From Neelides folsomi (lineage: Eukaryota; Arthropoda; Collembola; Neelipleona; Neelidae): a stretch of DNA of 61,287 bases. Each line of letters starts with the position of its first letter. Positions within the stretch are counted from its first letter, which is position 1. A model generated the notes under the pieces. The model was not told the DNA's origin and did no database searches. It saw only the letters and a program-made list of their open reading frames with translations. The translations under genes and the position numbers were made by a program. The DNA lies in NCBI GenBank assembly GCA_034687125.1, contig JAQGBZ010000365.1, positions 1 through 61,287 of the forward strand. The letters are read 5' to 3'. Of this stretch, positions 22,417-36,258 are shown piece by piece.

Positions 22417-25400
22417 ATGGGGAATTCGAGCCGGGTGGATTTATTTGAAGGATATGACCTTTGGCTCACCGACTCGGCCGCTGCGGCGTGTCTTTGCTTC
22501 ATACTCGTCGGAATACCCGCAAATCTCATTACCATACTTGCACTAGCGAGATGTAAAAAGGTAACAATTTAATAATTAAGATTAAGTTAAGCTAAAGAAC
22601 CTAAGCTAACATAAAACTATTAAAGTTTATATTTAAAAGGAAAAGGTCGGGAAGTCGGATTTGTGATAGGGGTGAGAAATTGATAAATAATTACAAAAAC
22701 TTGTGCCGAGTCATGAAGAAAATGAGAGAATTGGAAAAGGAAATTGAAAGGAAAATTGTTTTTCGCTTCATTGGCCCAAAACTTTTTAGCTGAGCTTTTA
22801 ACCTCAACATATTGTTTTTCCAAATAAGAAAACATTTAACTTTAACTTTTGCACACTTATTTGCACATTACTTTATAGTGCATAGTTTTAATATTCTTCT
22901 TCATACATACTCAGTCAGTAATTTTAAATGATATTTTGATATTGTACTAAATGTAAAGAGAGTGAGGAGGTCAGGTCAGAAAGTTGAAAGTTCAAATAGG
23001 AATTCTATTATGAAAATCGTAAGAAAAGGAAACGTGGGATTTTGCTGAGATTGCGGATTTGTCGCAATTTTGTGCTCACTTCTCTTCATTTGGACAGTTT
23101 GGGAATGAATTGGATCAAGTCGGATCAAAGTGGTCAAGTGGAATGGGAAAAAACACTAAATGAATTCAATTCAATTTAACAAAACTCTGACTGGAAGGAA
23201 ATTGAAATTTTTTATTTTCCTTTTCTCCAAATTGTAATTTTTTTGTAATTTTTTCATGGATTTCAAATCCGCTTTGTCTTCTTCAGCCCACAAACATTTT
23301 TGAAATTCACATTCATTTGCAAAAACGCAAAAAGAGAACCAAAATACACAATTAATATAAAACTATACAAATGTCGGACAAGGAAGGTTTAACTTACAAT
23401 TAAACTTAAGATTCATTTTGTTTATCTTTGCAACGTCCGATTTCCATCTTTCCGCTCGATCTTATAGGATATCCGTGTTGACGTGTTCAGACATTTCAGA
23501 TGTGTATTAGAGATGGATATTAAACTTTATCTTGGAAGAGAAAAACCTTAAAAATAATTCCCATCTTCTTAAAGTACATTAATGTAATACGCGTATTAAG
23601 AATGTTCCTTTCTGCTTCTTCTTTATTCATGTGGGAATTTATATTATTCTAAACAACATGAAACTGTAATTAAATTAAGGTTAATTGCGCATGAATTTAT
23701 AATTGATTTTATTAACTATGGAACGTACAAAGTATGATTTTATTAGATTTAATTTAACTTTTGACCTTAAAGTCAATTTAAAAATATTAAATATTTAAGA
23801 AAATAATATTAAATTAATTTATAGGGAAAATAGGGATAAATGGTTTCATGATGATATATTTATGAGAATTTATGACTTATGATATTGATTGATAAATATG
23901 CGTTTAAAAAAGGAATTCCAAAACAATAAATCACAACTATTTTCCTACGTAGGTAATTGAGTAATTGCGAGAAATCCAAAGGTCGTGATTTGAAAGATAA
24001 ACCAATCTTGGAAACAAACACGAAATTCCTTCAAATTCAAAGGTTTCAAATAACAGCTCAAATGGGGTTTGTGTTGGGTAAGATTTAAATATTTAAATAT
24101 TTGGGATTTTGAATTCCTTTTAAATCTTTAAATGGTTTTGTTTTGGGTGTTTGAGAGGAAATTAAAGGATTTGAAAGCTCTTCATTTTAAATGTTCCATC
24201 AATGACGCAGCCCAAACATGTTGAATCTCCTAATGACCATCATAACATTCCCCGTCCAATTCCCAAGCTCCTATAAAAGAAAACTCTCAAGGCGAACGAC
24301 GTTTCATTTCCTACAAACTCCAAAACTCCAAATGAATCCTTTAGGTTCAAACCCCGATTTATTCAACCACCGTTTTGATAAACATCATGAGGTCATAAGG
24401 AATTCCAAAACTCCCAAATGTTGCGAATTTCACCTTTACAATTATAATTGACTAAGTCATTTGCCAATCTTAAATAACATTTTTGTTAAATTCGCAACTA
24501 ATTAAAATACCCGGGAAATCGTATTATTTCAAATTACATTAATTGGTATGTAATGGAAGTATCTTTAATTATACATGTAATTACATTACGTAAAAATAAT
24601 AACATTTATTTCCAAAGAAAAGAAAATGAAGATCCTTTGTCTTTGAGTGAGTTTTGTCTTTTGAAGAAGAAAGTGAAAATTGTCATTTTGTTCACCATCT
24701 GGCTCTGGAATTATGTTCCCTATGTGTTCCATATAACCAGGAGTTGCCCAAGAGTTTCTTTATTGGGAAAGAGATGGGAAGGAAATGAGGGAACTGAAGG
24801 AAGTAAGGGAATCTTATATAAAGTTAAGTATGTAAAGGAAACTATGTTAGTTCTAAACTTTATATGGGAAGTGTGGGGAGAAAGGAAAGGGAGAGAATGA
24901 AGAAAAGTAAAGGAGGTTTTTGAGAAATTATTGGTTGGGTCGGAGACGTCCTGATCCATGGGATTATTATAGTCCTGGAACAAAGCCACAATATTATCAA
25001 AAACTTACAAACTATCAACGGAACACACAGGAACTCAAACAATTTATTTGTTCATGTTAATCATATGGAAAATGTATTATAATTATATCCCATATATTTT
25101 TCATATAATGATACATTTTATATTTATATACATATACAGTTACTATAAGTGTAATAGTAGAATTTAAGAATGTATTTAAGAATATATTTAAGAATATAAG
25201 AATGTAGTTTTATACTGTTTTGTATAATTTATAATGTATGGATTTTACATGAGGAGAAAACTGTCAAATTAAAGGGAGATTATTCAGAAAAAACATTTTT
25301 ACGGTTCTTTGACTTTCCAAGACTTTTGAATCTCCCACTGTGTGAAATTGAGTATGGAATTTAGGAATTCAGCGATGCAAATAATCATGTAATAATTTTA

Positions 25401-27815
25401 TCGATTCCGGCCGAGAGAAAGAAAGAGGTTGAATGGAAACTTCAACTTGTTTTTTTCTTCTTTGTGTGGATTTTTAAATTATTTTCCCCTTAGCGCCTTT
25501 TCATCTTCTTTGCTTTATTTGCAATTTAGTTTCAGCTCCCGCTGGGATTCTTTTATTTATTTTACATACACTTCACAATATAAACAATTCTTAATCTTAC
25601 ACGTTGGACTACACATAGGTTTTATATCTTGAACTATATACCTTAAACTATAAAGACTATGGTTGATATATCCTGATCCTGATTGTATTTTTTTACTCTT
25701 GGGGTTTGATACGATTTTGTTCATTTCACTCTTTCCTGTGTATCTTAATTAAATCTCATGGGATTGGATTTAATTACAAAATCACATAAATTGTTAAACC
25801 CAATCAGTTTGAAAAGAAAAACACCAAACCTCATTTAATTTTATTAAGTGTAAAAACGAAGTTAATTTAATCCTGTTTAAATAATAAATAAATTAAATAT
25901 AAATGAATATAAGATTTAAATACTTTAAATTCTTCACCTGTTTTAAAGTTTCTTATTTTTTGCTATTTATGAAGTTTTTTGTAAGAATTTGCGAGAAATG
26001 ATAACTGGCGAGAAATGAAAGTTGAATTTGGGCAAAGTTATTGTATGAAAAAGGGAAGTTTCCTTTTCTCCATTTTATGACCCTCATTTAGTTTTCCTCA
26101 TCTTCGCCTTTTCAACATTTTCACAAAGTTGAGAAGAATCAATAGAGTTCAAAGGGAAGGTTTTGATACATCTCATGGAAAATGTATATAATAAAGATAT
26201 TTAATAAATATTGAAATGGAGTTCACTTATTATAATTCACACTTAAATTCTTAGCCCAGGGGCTCCAAAAGATTTTTAAGAGACGATAAAAAAGAATTTA
26301 TCGGAGTTCAATATTCTAATGAGGCTTTTTACGTCGTTTTCCGATTCATTAAAGAATTTAATGAACTTTTAATCCTCGTGTAAAAAATAAGGGGAATTTG
26401 ATTTGAATTTAATGGGAAAGAAAGAACAAAGTCGTAAACTATAAAATTAAAATAAAATTCTGGGAATATTCAAAATATTATGAATTTGAAATATGAATAA
26501 TTATGAATTATATTTTAATTTAACCTAAAAAATCTAAAATTTTTGAAATGTTGTATAAAGTGAATTTTTGTATTTCAGGTCCGTAATGCTACAGCGTATT
26601 TCATAATGAATTTGAGTACGTGCGATCTTTTGTTCTGCAGCTTCAATCTTCCCCTTGCCACTTCCACTTTCTGGGAACGTGGTTGGATTCATGGACAAAC
26701 TTTGTGCGTTCTTTTCCCTTTGTTCCGATATGGCCTCATGGCCGTTTCCATCTTTACAGTTCTCGCCATCACAATCAATCGATATGTCATGATCTCACAT
26801 CCGAACTATTACCCAAGGTATGTCAAACACAAAATTGAAATTCCAACACAACCACACATAAAAATCTTATCCTTGCCGCATGACTAAATCTTGCGACATT
26901 CTTAATCCTAAATCTTGCGACATTCTCAATCTAAGCCATTAATTAATCTATTGTTTAAGATTAAGTTTAAGACTTAAATTTTGTTTAATTAATTAATTAA
27001 ATTTGATCAATTAATTTAAAATGTTCATTGTTTTAGATTGTACCGTACAAGAAATCTGGGCATAATGATTTTCTTAATTTGGATCGGAGCATTTGGTTCC
27101 CTCGTCCCGACTTTATTCTCCCAATGGGGGAAATTCGGATTGGACGAGGAGATCGGGAGTTGTTCAATAATCGAAGACGAGGGCGGGAGATCGCCAAAGA
27201 AAGTTCTCTTTTTGGTCGCCTTCCTCCTCCCATGTCTCGCCATTGTCATTTGCTACGCGAGGATATTTTACATTGTGAGGAAGGCCAGTTTGAATTCGAC
27301 AAGGAAATCCGAACCCCCGGCTTATGGACTAAATACTGATCCTGATCCCAATGCGGGTAAATTCAAATAAATGAAAACATGCATTTAAAAATTTAAATAC
27401 ACAGTAAGTTATTCTCAATTATGTTTAAATAAATTAAGCAAATAAATTAAAATTAAAATTAAGAGTTATTATAATTAAAGGTATGGGAAGACGTCGAAGT
27501 GTTCGTCCTTCAATGTCGGCAATTCACGTGAAAGGGAAAATGAGCCGAAAGGACGCGCGACTTCTTTGGATGATTTTAGTCATTTTCGGGACTTTTGTTC
27601 TTTGCCATTTACCAATTACACTTTTGAAGCTTCTTCCCGCTCAAAGTCACGCATTTTACATTTTCTCGTACATTCTCATTTACTTCACCACTTGCATGAA
27701 CCCAGGGATTTATGTTGTGATGAGTTCGGAATATCGGCAAGCTTATAGAAGTCTCCTCACATGCAATCAAGAAAATGTTTTCTCTTCAAGATCTAACAAT
27801 TCCAATAAAAATTAA
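22417..27815 (+). CDS. Rhodopsin-family GPCR, Tre1/moody type
   Basis: Exons 22417-22560, 26579-26817, 27037-27356 and 27481-27815; 345 aa, all junctions in phase. Seven TM segments are visible. After TM3 the usual DRY is NRY (AITINRYVMI, residues 115-117), the hallmark of Drosophila Tre1 and moody. TM2 reads NLSTCDLLFCSFNLPLA, TM6 has CHLP, and TM7 has NPGIYV near residue 308. In flies Tre1 guides germ-cell and neuroblast migration and polarity, while moody acts in blood-brain-barrier glia; which one this gene corresponds to cannot be decided here. The first intron is 4018 bp, whereas other introns in the window are mostly under 200 bp. The frame is open upstream of 22417, but this Met fits the short extracellular N-terminus best. 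Confidence 0.9.
22561..26578 (+). other. 4-kb first intron of the GPCR gene
   Basis: No exon, RNA gene or element recognised. It contains long AT tracts and several purine-rich stretches (for example near 24770-24900). An open frame at 24553-24900 has low-complexity composition and no splice support. The size suggests embedded regulatory sequence; that is inference. Confidence 0.5.
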
Positions 27816-28557
27816 ATCACGTAATTTATCAATTGTATTGCCCAATTTATTTCATTTTAAGCATAATAATACTTGTATATTCATTTATTAAATATTTAAA
27901 TATGTAGGTTAATTATAATGAATAATTGGCGAATATAACTATTGTGTTTATAGTAAATTTGGGATTATCAATATTTTATTATTATTAGATTATTATAAAT
28001 AAATATAAAAATTGTTATTTGAATTACAATTTCACATTAGTTTGTACTTGCTGAGTTCGGCTATTTATTCATTTTAGTAGCGTGAGACAGAGCATTTAGC
28101 TAACATTGATTCATTGACAAGTAGCATTTGTAAATTTGTAAATTGATCTTTGGACTTTTGAATTGAATAGAAATTATATAATATATAAACAGAATATAAA
28201 AGCATAAATTAATGTGTGGTTTGTTGTAGACTCTTTTGTATTTGCAATATCTCAACTCTGTTTTTAATATTTGCATTGTCAGTAAGAGAGTGGCACATTT
28301 TTAATCAATCTGCAATTCGACACTTCATGATAAAAATGAACATTATTCCACTCCACTCCTCGGTTGAGGAATAAATTCAATAACTCACATTGAGGAATAA
28401 ATTGACATTATATAATTTAATTATCGAATTGAAAAACCTTCAACATTCTTCAATTTCTCACAACACGGCGAATAAAAGTTAAAAGCTCAATTTTGATAAA
28501 CCACGAACTTCACCCCTTTAATTAATCCTGAATGATTTGAGGGAGTGGAGAACAACA
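27816..28557. other. Intergenic, nothing recognised
   Basis: GPCR 3' flank and ABCD4 5' flank. No coding sequence seen. Confidence 0.5.
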
Positions 28558-31204
28558 ATGGGCGAATTGAAACTTGTATCCTCGGGACGAAAAGAATTAA
28601 AACCAGTAGAATTCGAAAAGAAGGAAAATTTTGGTTTTAATATTCTCCTCATTAAAAGATTTCTCATAATTCATAGAATTTTGTTTAAATCGCTCATTTC
28701 TGTTTCGGTCATTCTTTATTTCCTTCTTATGCTCACATGCATTTTAGGTAAGGGAAAATAAACTAATTAAATTTAAATTGATATTTAATTAAAATAATTA
28801 ATTTAACTGCATTGGACAGAGGAATATGTCATTAACTTTGTTGGAAAAATCCCAAGCAAATATTACGCCGTTTTACCAATCAAAGACAAGGAGGGATTTT
28901 ATAAAGAAACTATAAATGCTTCTCTTCTTATTGTGGCCATTGCATCCGTACTTTTTAAATCAATAACTACTTAATTACTAATTACTTATTTTATTAAACA
29001 ATGGTAATTTAATGGATTGTAATATTATTTAAATGGATATACTTTTGTAATATTTAGGTGAAAAGCATTAAGGAATTCATGGCAAAATATTTAACGGTTG
29101 AATGGCGTAAATTGATTACTAAAGCATTGCATCGCAGTTACTTTACAGATTCTAAATATTATCATCTTAACGTTGTCTCAAAACTAATTGACAACCCGTA
29201 AAACCTTTAATGAATTTAAAATTATTAAATTAAATTAAGCAATTAAATTATTTTTAATAAATGGGTTAAATAGAGATCAAAGAATAACTCAAGAAGTCGA
29301 TGAATTCACAACAGTTTATGGGGACATTTTGCCCAAAATCCTCATCGCCCCCTTTGTCATTGGATATTATTCTTATAAGAATTATGACATGTAATCACTG
29401 TTTATCTTAAATAATCTAACTTTAAGTTAATACATCCAAACCCAATGATAATTAATTAATTTTGATTAAAATATAAAATTTATATTAGCACGGGTTGGCA
29501 AGGTCCAGTCGCCATTTACATCTTTTTCGGAATGGGGAGCATCATTAACAAATTCCTTATGACACCCGTTATCAAATTCACTGTCAAGTTTTCTTCCAGA
29601 GAGGGAGATTATAGGTGACTAAATTCAGCGATGGTTTAAATTATGTATTTTGGTAATTATTGGTAATTATCTTTTTATCATCTTGTAATTAGATTTTTGC
29701 ATTTGCTCGTGCGATCGAATGCTGAAAGCATTGCTTTCCACGATGGTTCAAAATCCCTTTCTAAATCTGTGAACAATTCTTTGCAAACTGTTGCGAAAAC
29801 CCAAAGAAAATTATACATTCGCCAGTTTTTCCTCAATTTGTCCATCAATTTGTACAATTACATTGGATCAATTCTTTCTTATATCATTTTGGCTGTGCCG
29901 ATTTTCAATGGATCTTACAATAACTTTGATAGCGTTAAACTTATGAGTCTCATCAGCGAGGTTGAAATATTATTTATTTAAAATTTTATTAACTTGAAAT
30001 TAAAATTAAAATTCTTAGATTTGTAGAATGATTTAAATTTGTTAAATTGATTTCAGAATTCCTTCCAAAGTATGTATTTAATCTACGCATTTTCCAATCT
30101 CGTCTCATGTGCAATGAAAATGACCGAAGTGGCAGGAGTTTCTCACAGGATTTCCCAACTAATAGAAAGAATGGAAGAAATCAAATCAAATGACACTTCT
30201 AATTCAGAAGGGGAATTTCTTAGGAACGAAGACCGCGGAAGTGGAAAAACTGCTTTGATTTTAACTGCAGTTTCTTACAAGATTCCTCAAACTGACAATT
30301 ATCTCATTAAAAGTATTAATCTTCATTTTAAATACTCAAGGATGAATATTTAAATATCAAAATTTAATTAATTTAACTAATTTAGTTTAATTAAATATTG
30401 ACTTATTAATTAAATTTTGACTTTTAGATTTGAATTTGCAATTAAATTTGGGAGAATCGTTGCTTGTAATGGGGCCAAGTTCAGCCGGGAAAACTTCTTT
30501 TCTCCGAGTGCTTCGAGGTTTGTGGGAAAATGAAGGGAAAATTGAACGGTTTTGGCCTCCCGGTCCAACTGGTTGCTATTTCCTGCCACAAAAGCCAATT
30601 TTAACTTGCGGATCTTTAAGAGAACAAGTGAGTTAAATTAACATTAAACTTGATGTTAATGTTTAAACAAGAATTTTTTATTTTAATTTCAAGTTTTTAA
30701 TTTCCAGATTTCTTTCCCACTTGAACCAAACGAGCCCAATGAGGAAGAGAACGAAGAAATCATGAAGTTTGTTAAACTCCTTGAGCTTGAACATGTGGTG
30801 GAACGTTTTGGGGGTTTGGATGAATATGCTACACTTCAGATGTAAATTGAAATAATTAGAATTTAAAAAAAATTTAGCGCTTAATTGGCTTTGTATATTA
30901 GTGAATTTGGTTTTCTATTTATTGTTTCTTTAGGTATTCGAGTCTTTCGCCCGGAGAAACCCAACGGATTTGTTTCCTTCGTTTGTTTTATCACAAACCT
31001 TTGGTTGGGATTTTGGACGAAGCCACAAGCGCCCTGCCAGAGGAAACTGAACGAATCATTTACGAACAACTTCAGAAATTGAAAATCACAACGCTTTCAG
31101 TTGGACATCGAAATTCACTCAAAATGTATCACGAGAAATTGCTAAAGCTTGAAAACGGAGGGTGGGAAATTTCAGAAATTGTAAATGAACAAAAACCATT
31201 TTGA
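28558..31204 (+). CDS. ABCD4: ABCD4, lysosomal cobalamin ABC half-transporter
   Basis: Ten exons: 28558-28747, 28820-28947, 29058-29197, 29274-29390, 29489-29614, 29693-29960, 30057-30312, 30428-30627, 30708-30841 and 30934-31204. They give 609 aa (human about 606) with all junctions in phase. Diagnostic ABCD4 features are VGKIPSKYYAVLPIKDKEGF after TM1, DNPDQRITQEV in the EAA-like region, TGWQGPV, YLGSILSY-like NYIGSILSY, Walker A GPSSAGKTS (about 424), the FLPQKP Q-loop, the signature LSPGE (524-528, as in ABCD4 rather than LSGGQ), Walker B GILDEATSAL, and the switch SVGHR. It exports vitamin B12 from the lysosome to the cytosol with LMBD1. All catalytic motifs look intact. Confidence 0.95.
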
Positions 31205-31502
31205 AAGTCTCATTAAAATTATTCAATTATTCAATTCCAATTTTAAAATCATATTGAAAATTTCTTGCTAATATAAAAAGTGAAAATGTGCGTCACTCAA
31301 AAATTAAAGGAATAAAGTTAATTATCTGATAATGGGAAAATATAGTTAATTATATGAATTAAATTGGTTCATGTTTATAAATGTTAACTAATTAGGATCC
31401 ATCAATTTATATACTTTATTCTTTGTAAAATAATAACAATATTTAGAGATATTTAATATTAGATATATTTAAAATATTTCCCAAATTTCTTAAACTCATA
31501 AC

Positions 31503-32777
31503 TCATTCAAATAGTGGAAATTGATACACCTTGGTTCCAGTTTTAAATTCAAATCGGTCAACGATTGAAAATTGTATGTCAACGTCTTCTTCAATGAGAT
31601 CTCGCCACTTGGAGTTGAGAATTGGAATTAAATTGGAATTGAGAGATTCAAATTGATTCCCCAAAATCCATCCAAGACTGATGTGAAACGAAGGATCCTG
31701 GAAATTACATTATTAGGTCAATACATTATCAAATTAATTACATAATATATGTATAAGATAAATATATATATTAAGATTTATCATTATGTATAAGATCATG
31801 ACTATAAAATAAGATTTATTTAACTTACCTCATAAAAAGGTAATAGTTGGAAATCAGAGAGGGAATTGTCAAAATGTTTCAAAACTTTCATTATTCCTTC
31901 TGTGGGACAAGCCTCCAATGAAATGAAAGTTCGAGTTTTCTCTTCATTTACAAATATTTTAAAACAGTTGAACACAAGTTGAAATCTAAAAAATAATTAA
32001 AATAACCATTTTAGAAATTAATGTAAATACATCAATATATTCAATACAATTATGTACATAATGAGAAAAATGAATGAATTTGAATGAATTTGAATTACTG
32101 TTTAATCCCATGAGCAATTTTCTTTAAAGACGCAATAAAAGATTCAATCCAATGATGCCTAAATATTTGGGTTTTGGTTAATGACAAATGGAATTCTTCG
32201 TTTAACATGAACTTTAAAGACTCGCCATCGTCTCTTGGGAAGTCGAGAAAAGATTGCTTCAAAATATTCAAAACTTTATCCATCAATTCTTCTTGATGAG
32301 AAACTGAAAATAATAATTTAAATTAACACCCAAATTGTAATTATAATTAACAAATAAATCGATCTGTTTCAAATCCATAAATAATTAAAATGATAATAAT
32401 AAGCATTACATGGAATATACACAAAAGATGCCCAATTTCCCCTCACATGTGGAAATGACCTGATTCTTCCTTCATGTTTATTCGGATCATCAGATTCCAT
32501 CTCCTTCTTCTTCCCCATTGATGTTAAATTGGGTGGTGGAAGTTTTCTCTTCGGTGGCGACCTTCAACAAATAAATAATTCATTATTAACTTTATTAATT
32601 TATAACACATCTTAGCCCATTTATAATTAATTAATTTAAATAAATTAACCTTGATTGTAAAGGAAAAGATTCAACTGAGGTTTTTTGAACATTTGGTGAA
32701 TTTGGATTTGAAGGAGTTTCACTTTCAGAGTCTGAATTTTCCGAATCGTATCCTTTTAGATAATTTAATGACTCCAT
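31503..32777 (-). CDS. USB1: USB1, U6 snRNA 3' phosphodiesterase
   Basis: Complement of exons 32650-32777, 32410-32561, 32099-32303, 31829-31985 and 31503-31697; 278 aa (human 265), all in phase. It trims and caps the U6 snRNA 3' oligo-U tail in the nucleus. It is a 2H-fold enzyme: the two catalytic HxS motifs are HLSLT (residues 132-136) and HISLG (219-223). Other family blocks are [36 protein letters not shown] and [16 protein letters not shown]. The N-terminal 80 residues are acidic/Ser-rich and basic, as in other USB1 proteins. It is divergent from BBS4, with 376 bp between the two start codons. Confidence 0.95.
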
Positions 32778-33153
32778 TATTTATTAACAACTTTATTTAT
32801 TAACAACTTATAATTAGGATGGTTGTAAAAGGAACTTTAAACTGATTCAAATACAAATAATGAATTATAATTTAACTATTTTATTAATTATTTAACTTTG
32901 ACTTTAAATAAATTATTATTATTTACGTTTTGCTTTTGCTTTTGGTTCGAACTGAATTTAATAAGTTCTTGGTTCTATCGGGTTTTATTCCCAATGTCTC
33001 AATCAACCCAGTACAAAGTGAATTGTTTGCCAATTGTCTTCTCAAAGTTCCAACACCAAGGCCGTAACCAAAACAAACCCAAAGCTCAATTTCTCATTAC
33101 ACACTTAAAAATGTCTTAAATCCATAATTAATTGTAACAAAATCATCTAAATA
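32778..33153. promoter_or_regulatory. Bidirectional promoter interval, USB1/BBS4
   Basis: This 376-bp interval lies between two divergent start codons. No clear TATA box is visible. Promoter function is inferred from position only. Confidence 0.4.
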
Positions 33154-35494
33154 ATGAGTGAATCTTTAAATAGTGAATCGGGTGGGATTGTGAATAAATT
33201 AAGTATTGAAGCAAATGCTTCACTTCGTCCCCAACACAAAAAACGTACTCGTTTACAGATCTCTACTATTCGAAATTTTGCAATACATAGTTATATAATA
33301 CATATTTATAGGATTAGATTTGTAAAATCATTAATGATTTATTTAATAATTTAATATTGTTATTTTAGCTGGAGTTGAGCTTAAACATCCAGGTTGTAAG
33401 AATTGGTTAATTCATCTCCATTACGTGAGAAGAGAATTCAAAACGTGTAAACAAATCATACAAGAAGAACTTATAAGACTCAATGGGAACTCGGAATATG
33501 CAAACTACATTCTTGTAAGTAAAAATAAAAACTTTTAATCTTTAATTAATTAATCACAATCTTTAATTAATGACAATATATTTCATACAATTAAATGTGA
33601 ATATTGAAATTAAATTCAAAAATATGATTTTAATTATTTTAGGCATTAATTTTGAGAAGCGAAGGGAAATTGGCAGAATCTCTTGAAAAACTCCAAGTTT
33701 GCCATGAACTCGAACCAACCAATTCAAACACAGTTAAACAAATTGCTCGATCTTTGTAAGTTCATTAAATTCATTTATTATAATAAATTCATTTATATTC
33801 GGTTTAATTAACTACTTTAGTTTACTAATTATTAATTCATTCATAATGCCATTTATTATCTTTTGAGGTTTCTATTGGGTCGACATAAACTTGCCATTGA
33901 AGCTTACGGCCAATCACTTCAACTCCACGAAGACCCAGACGGCGAATCTCATTTCAATATGGGAATGTCTTTCTTGTATTTAAAAGATTTAGACAAAGCC
34001 CAACATCACATGAATCTCTCGCTCCATACAAATACAAATGTGGAGGCTTTCGAAGTTTTGGCCCAAATTGCACTGGCACGAAACAATCTCCCGGATGCAA
34101 TTGCTGTTTATGAAAAAGCAATAAAGTAAACAATTATTAAATTACAATATTTTTAATTATATTAATTTCTTTAAATATTAAGTACATAGAATGGATTATG
34201 TAATTATAATTAATTATGATTAAATCCTGCTTTTAGGGTTTTTCCAGAGAACACGAACATTCTAAGTAATCTTGGAGTTTTGTACATGAAGGTGGGAAAA
34301 GATGAAATTGCATTTAACAGATTGAGTTCAGCTTTGTCTTTTGATTCTTCTAATTCTAAAGCTCTGGTTGCAACAGCTTCAATGATGCAGGTTAAACTTC
34401 AATTAACAAAAAATTTTTTTTTTTTGTAAAGTTAACTTTAATTAACTTTGTTAATATTATTAATTAACATTATATATAATTGTTATAATTTTTTGTTAGA
34501 CTTACGAGGACTATGATTTTGCATTAGCCAAATATAAAATCGCCATGCGAAATATTCCTGACTCGGCCAGCCTTTGGAACAACATTGGCATGTGCTTTTT
34601 TGGAAAGAAGAAATTTGTCGCGGTAAATTAATTTCAAAGCTTTCATGTTAAACTAAACCAATTAACTAATTAATTGTAAACCGTTATTAGGCGATCAGTT
34701 GTTTAAAACGTGCGTCTTACCTTTCCGCCTTCGACTGGAAAATCCAACACAACCTTGGGCTCGTTCATCTACACATGCAACAATACGCTTCAGCATTTCA
34801 GTTTTTAACTGCAGCGATAAATCTCAAACCGGACGAAAGCCACAATTTTGCACTTTTAGCAAGTTGGTCAAATTTTACTTTTAATTAAATATCCAAATAC
34901 TTGATTCATTTATTTAACACATTACTAATATTTCGTTAAGTTATATGTGAAATTATTGGATTTCTTGTATTTATCTATTTCTTGTATTAATTAATTTAGT
35001 CGCCATCAGCCATTTGGATGACATCGAACATGCAAAGGAAGCATACGACGAAGCGATGAAACTCAACGCGGCTTCCCAAACCACAAACAGAATTATTTTA
35101 TTGGTTAATTTCTCAACGTCGCTTATCAAAGTTGGAAATCACGCGGAAGCTTACGATAAGCTTTTAGAAGCAAACAAAATACTTTTAGACCCTGCGACAC
35201 GACATTCGACAATTGACGAAGAAGTAAAATTACATTTAAATCATTTAATGCCAATTTCATTAATAAGATTCTTTTAATGCTTATTGTTATTTAATTACTT
35301 ATTCTTGTTAAATATTCTATAATAAATATGAAATGAAATGTTTACAGACTAAGGAGACTTTTCAAAAGACCAAAGGAATTCTCAAATCTCTTCATTACAA
35401 ATTTCCCGAGAAAGCAAATTCAAGTGGGAAGTTCACAACGCAGGCGTCTTTGGATCAAGCGAGCATTCGGAATTTAGAAAAAGATCTTGTTTAA
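33154..35494 (+). CDS. BBS4: BBS4, BBSome TPR subunit
   Basis: Nine exons: 33154-33289, 33369-33514, 33643-33755, 33868-34125, 34237-34390, 34500-34622, 34691-34862, 35000-35223 and 35348-35494. They give 490 aa, all in phase. BBS4 is a TPR superhelix of the BBSome coat that moves membrane receptors in and out of cilia. Diagnostic segments are [20 protein letters not shown] at the N-terminus, [39 protein letters not shown] and [20 protein letters not shown]; around ten TPR repeats fill the middle. The exon 1 donor is weak (GTTATA) but is the only nearby one that keeps phase. In an arthropod it would serve ciliated sensory neurons. Confidence 0.95.
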
Positions 35495-36258
35495 TTTTAT
35501 TACAGACTTAATACAGAGTTAAATTAATTGAAATTGAAAATTTTTAATTGAATATTACATAATTTATAGTCATTGCATATTATCATATTCATCATCCATT
35601 GTATTGTATGGATAATGAATTAATGATTAATGCTTAAAGTAAAGTGAGTCTGTTCTTTCGTTTTGTTAGAATGGAAATAAAAAAATGATATCAGACTTCG
35701 GAGTTTGGATAAATAATGTAAACATAAGATTGAAAGTTTATTTGTCTTTCGCTCTTTCCCTTAAATTATTTTCTTATTTGTTCAATTTTGCAATATAGTT
35801 TTGTTTATTTTAAGAAATAATAATGCGAAATGGTATATAATATGACTTTTGAGTTTGCAATTCAAGTTTTTATCTGGACTAAATGTTATTTTAGCAATAT
35901 TAAAATTTGTTCGTTGAATAACTGATAAAAATTGACGCCATACTAACAAAATAACGAGTTGATGAAGATATAGCATACTTACAAGATACATTTACATATT
36001 ATTTTGTAGTTTAGTAATTTTTTAATTTTTATTCAAAGATCAATAAAAATCATTTAATATTATTGATCATTTATTTATAAAAATTTTTATTCAATAAGTT
36101 TTAATATTCCCAATTAAAACAATATTTCAAATTAAATTGCCAAAAATTATATCGAAAATATTATAAATATTTATGATATTAATAATTAAAATAATAATTT
36201 AAGTCATTTATTTATTGTCAATTATTAATCAACTGACTATTATTATAATTCCAATTAA
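35495..36258. other. Intergenic, nothing recognised
   Basis: AT-rich. The minus-strand frame at 35782-35991 has no support. Confidence 0.5.

Noticed and set aside
24553..24900. 115-codon open frame inside the GPCR first intron
   Set aside because: Lysine/glycine-rich low-complexity translation, no splice partners, no recognisable domain.
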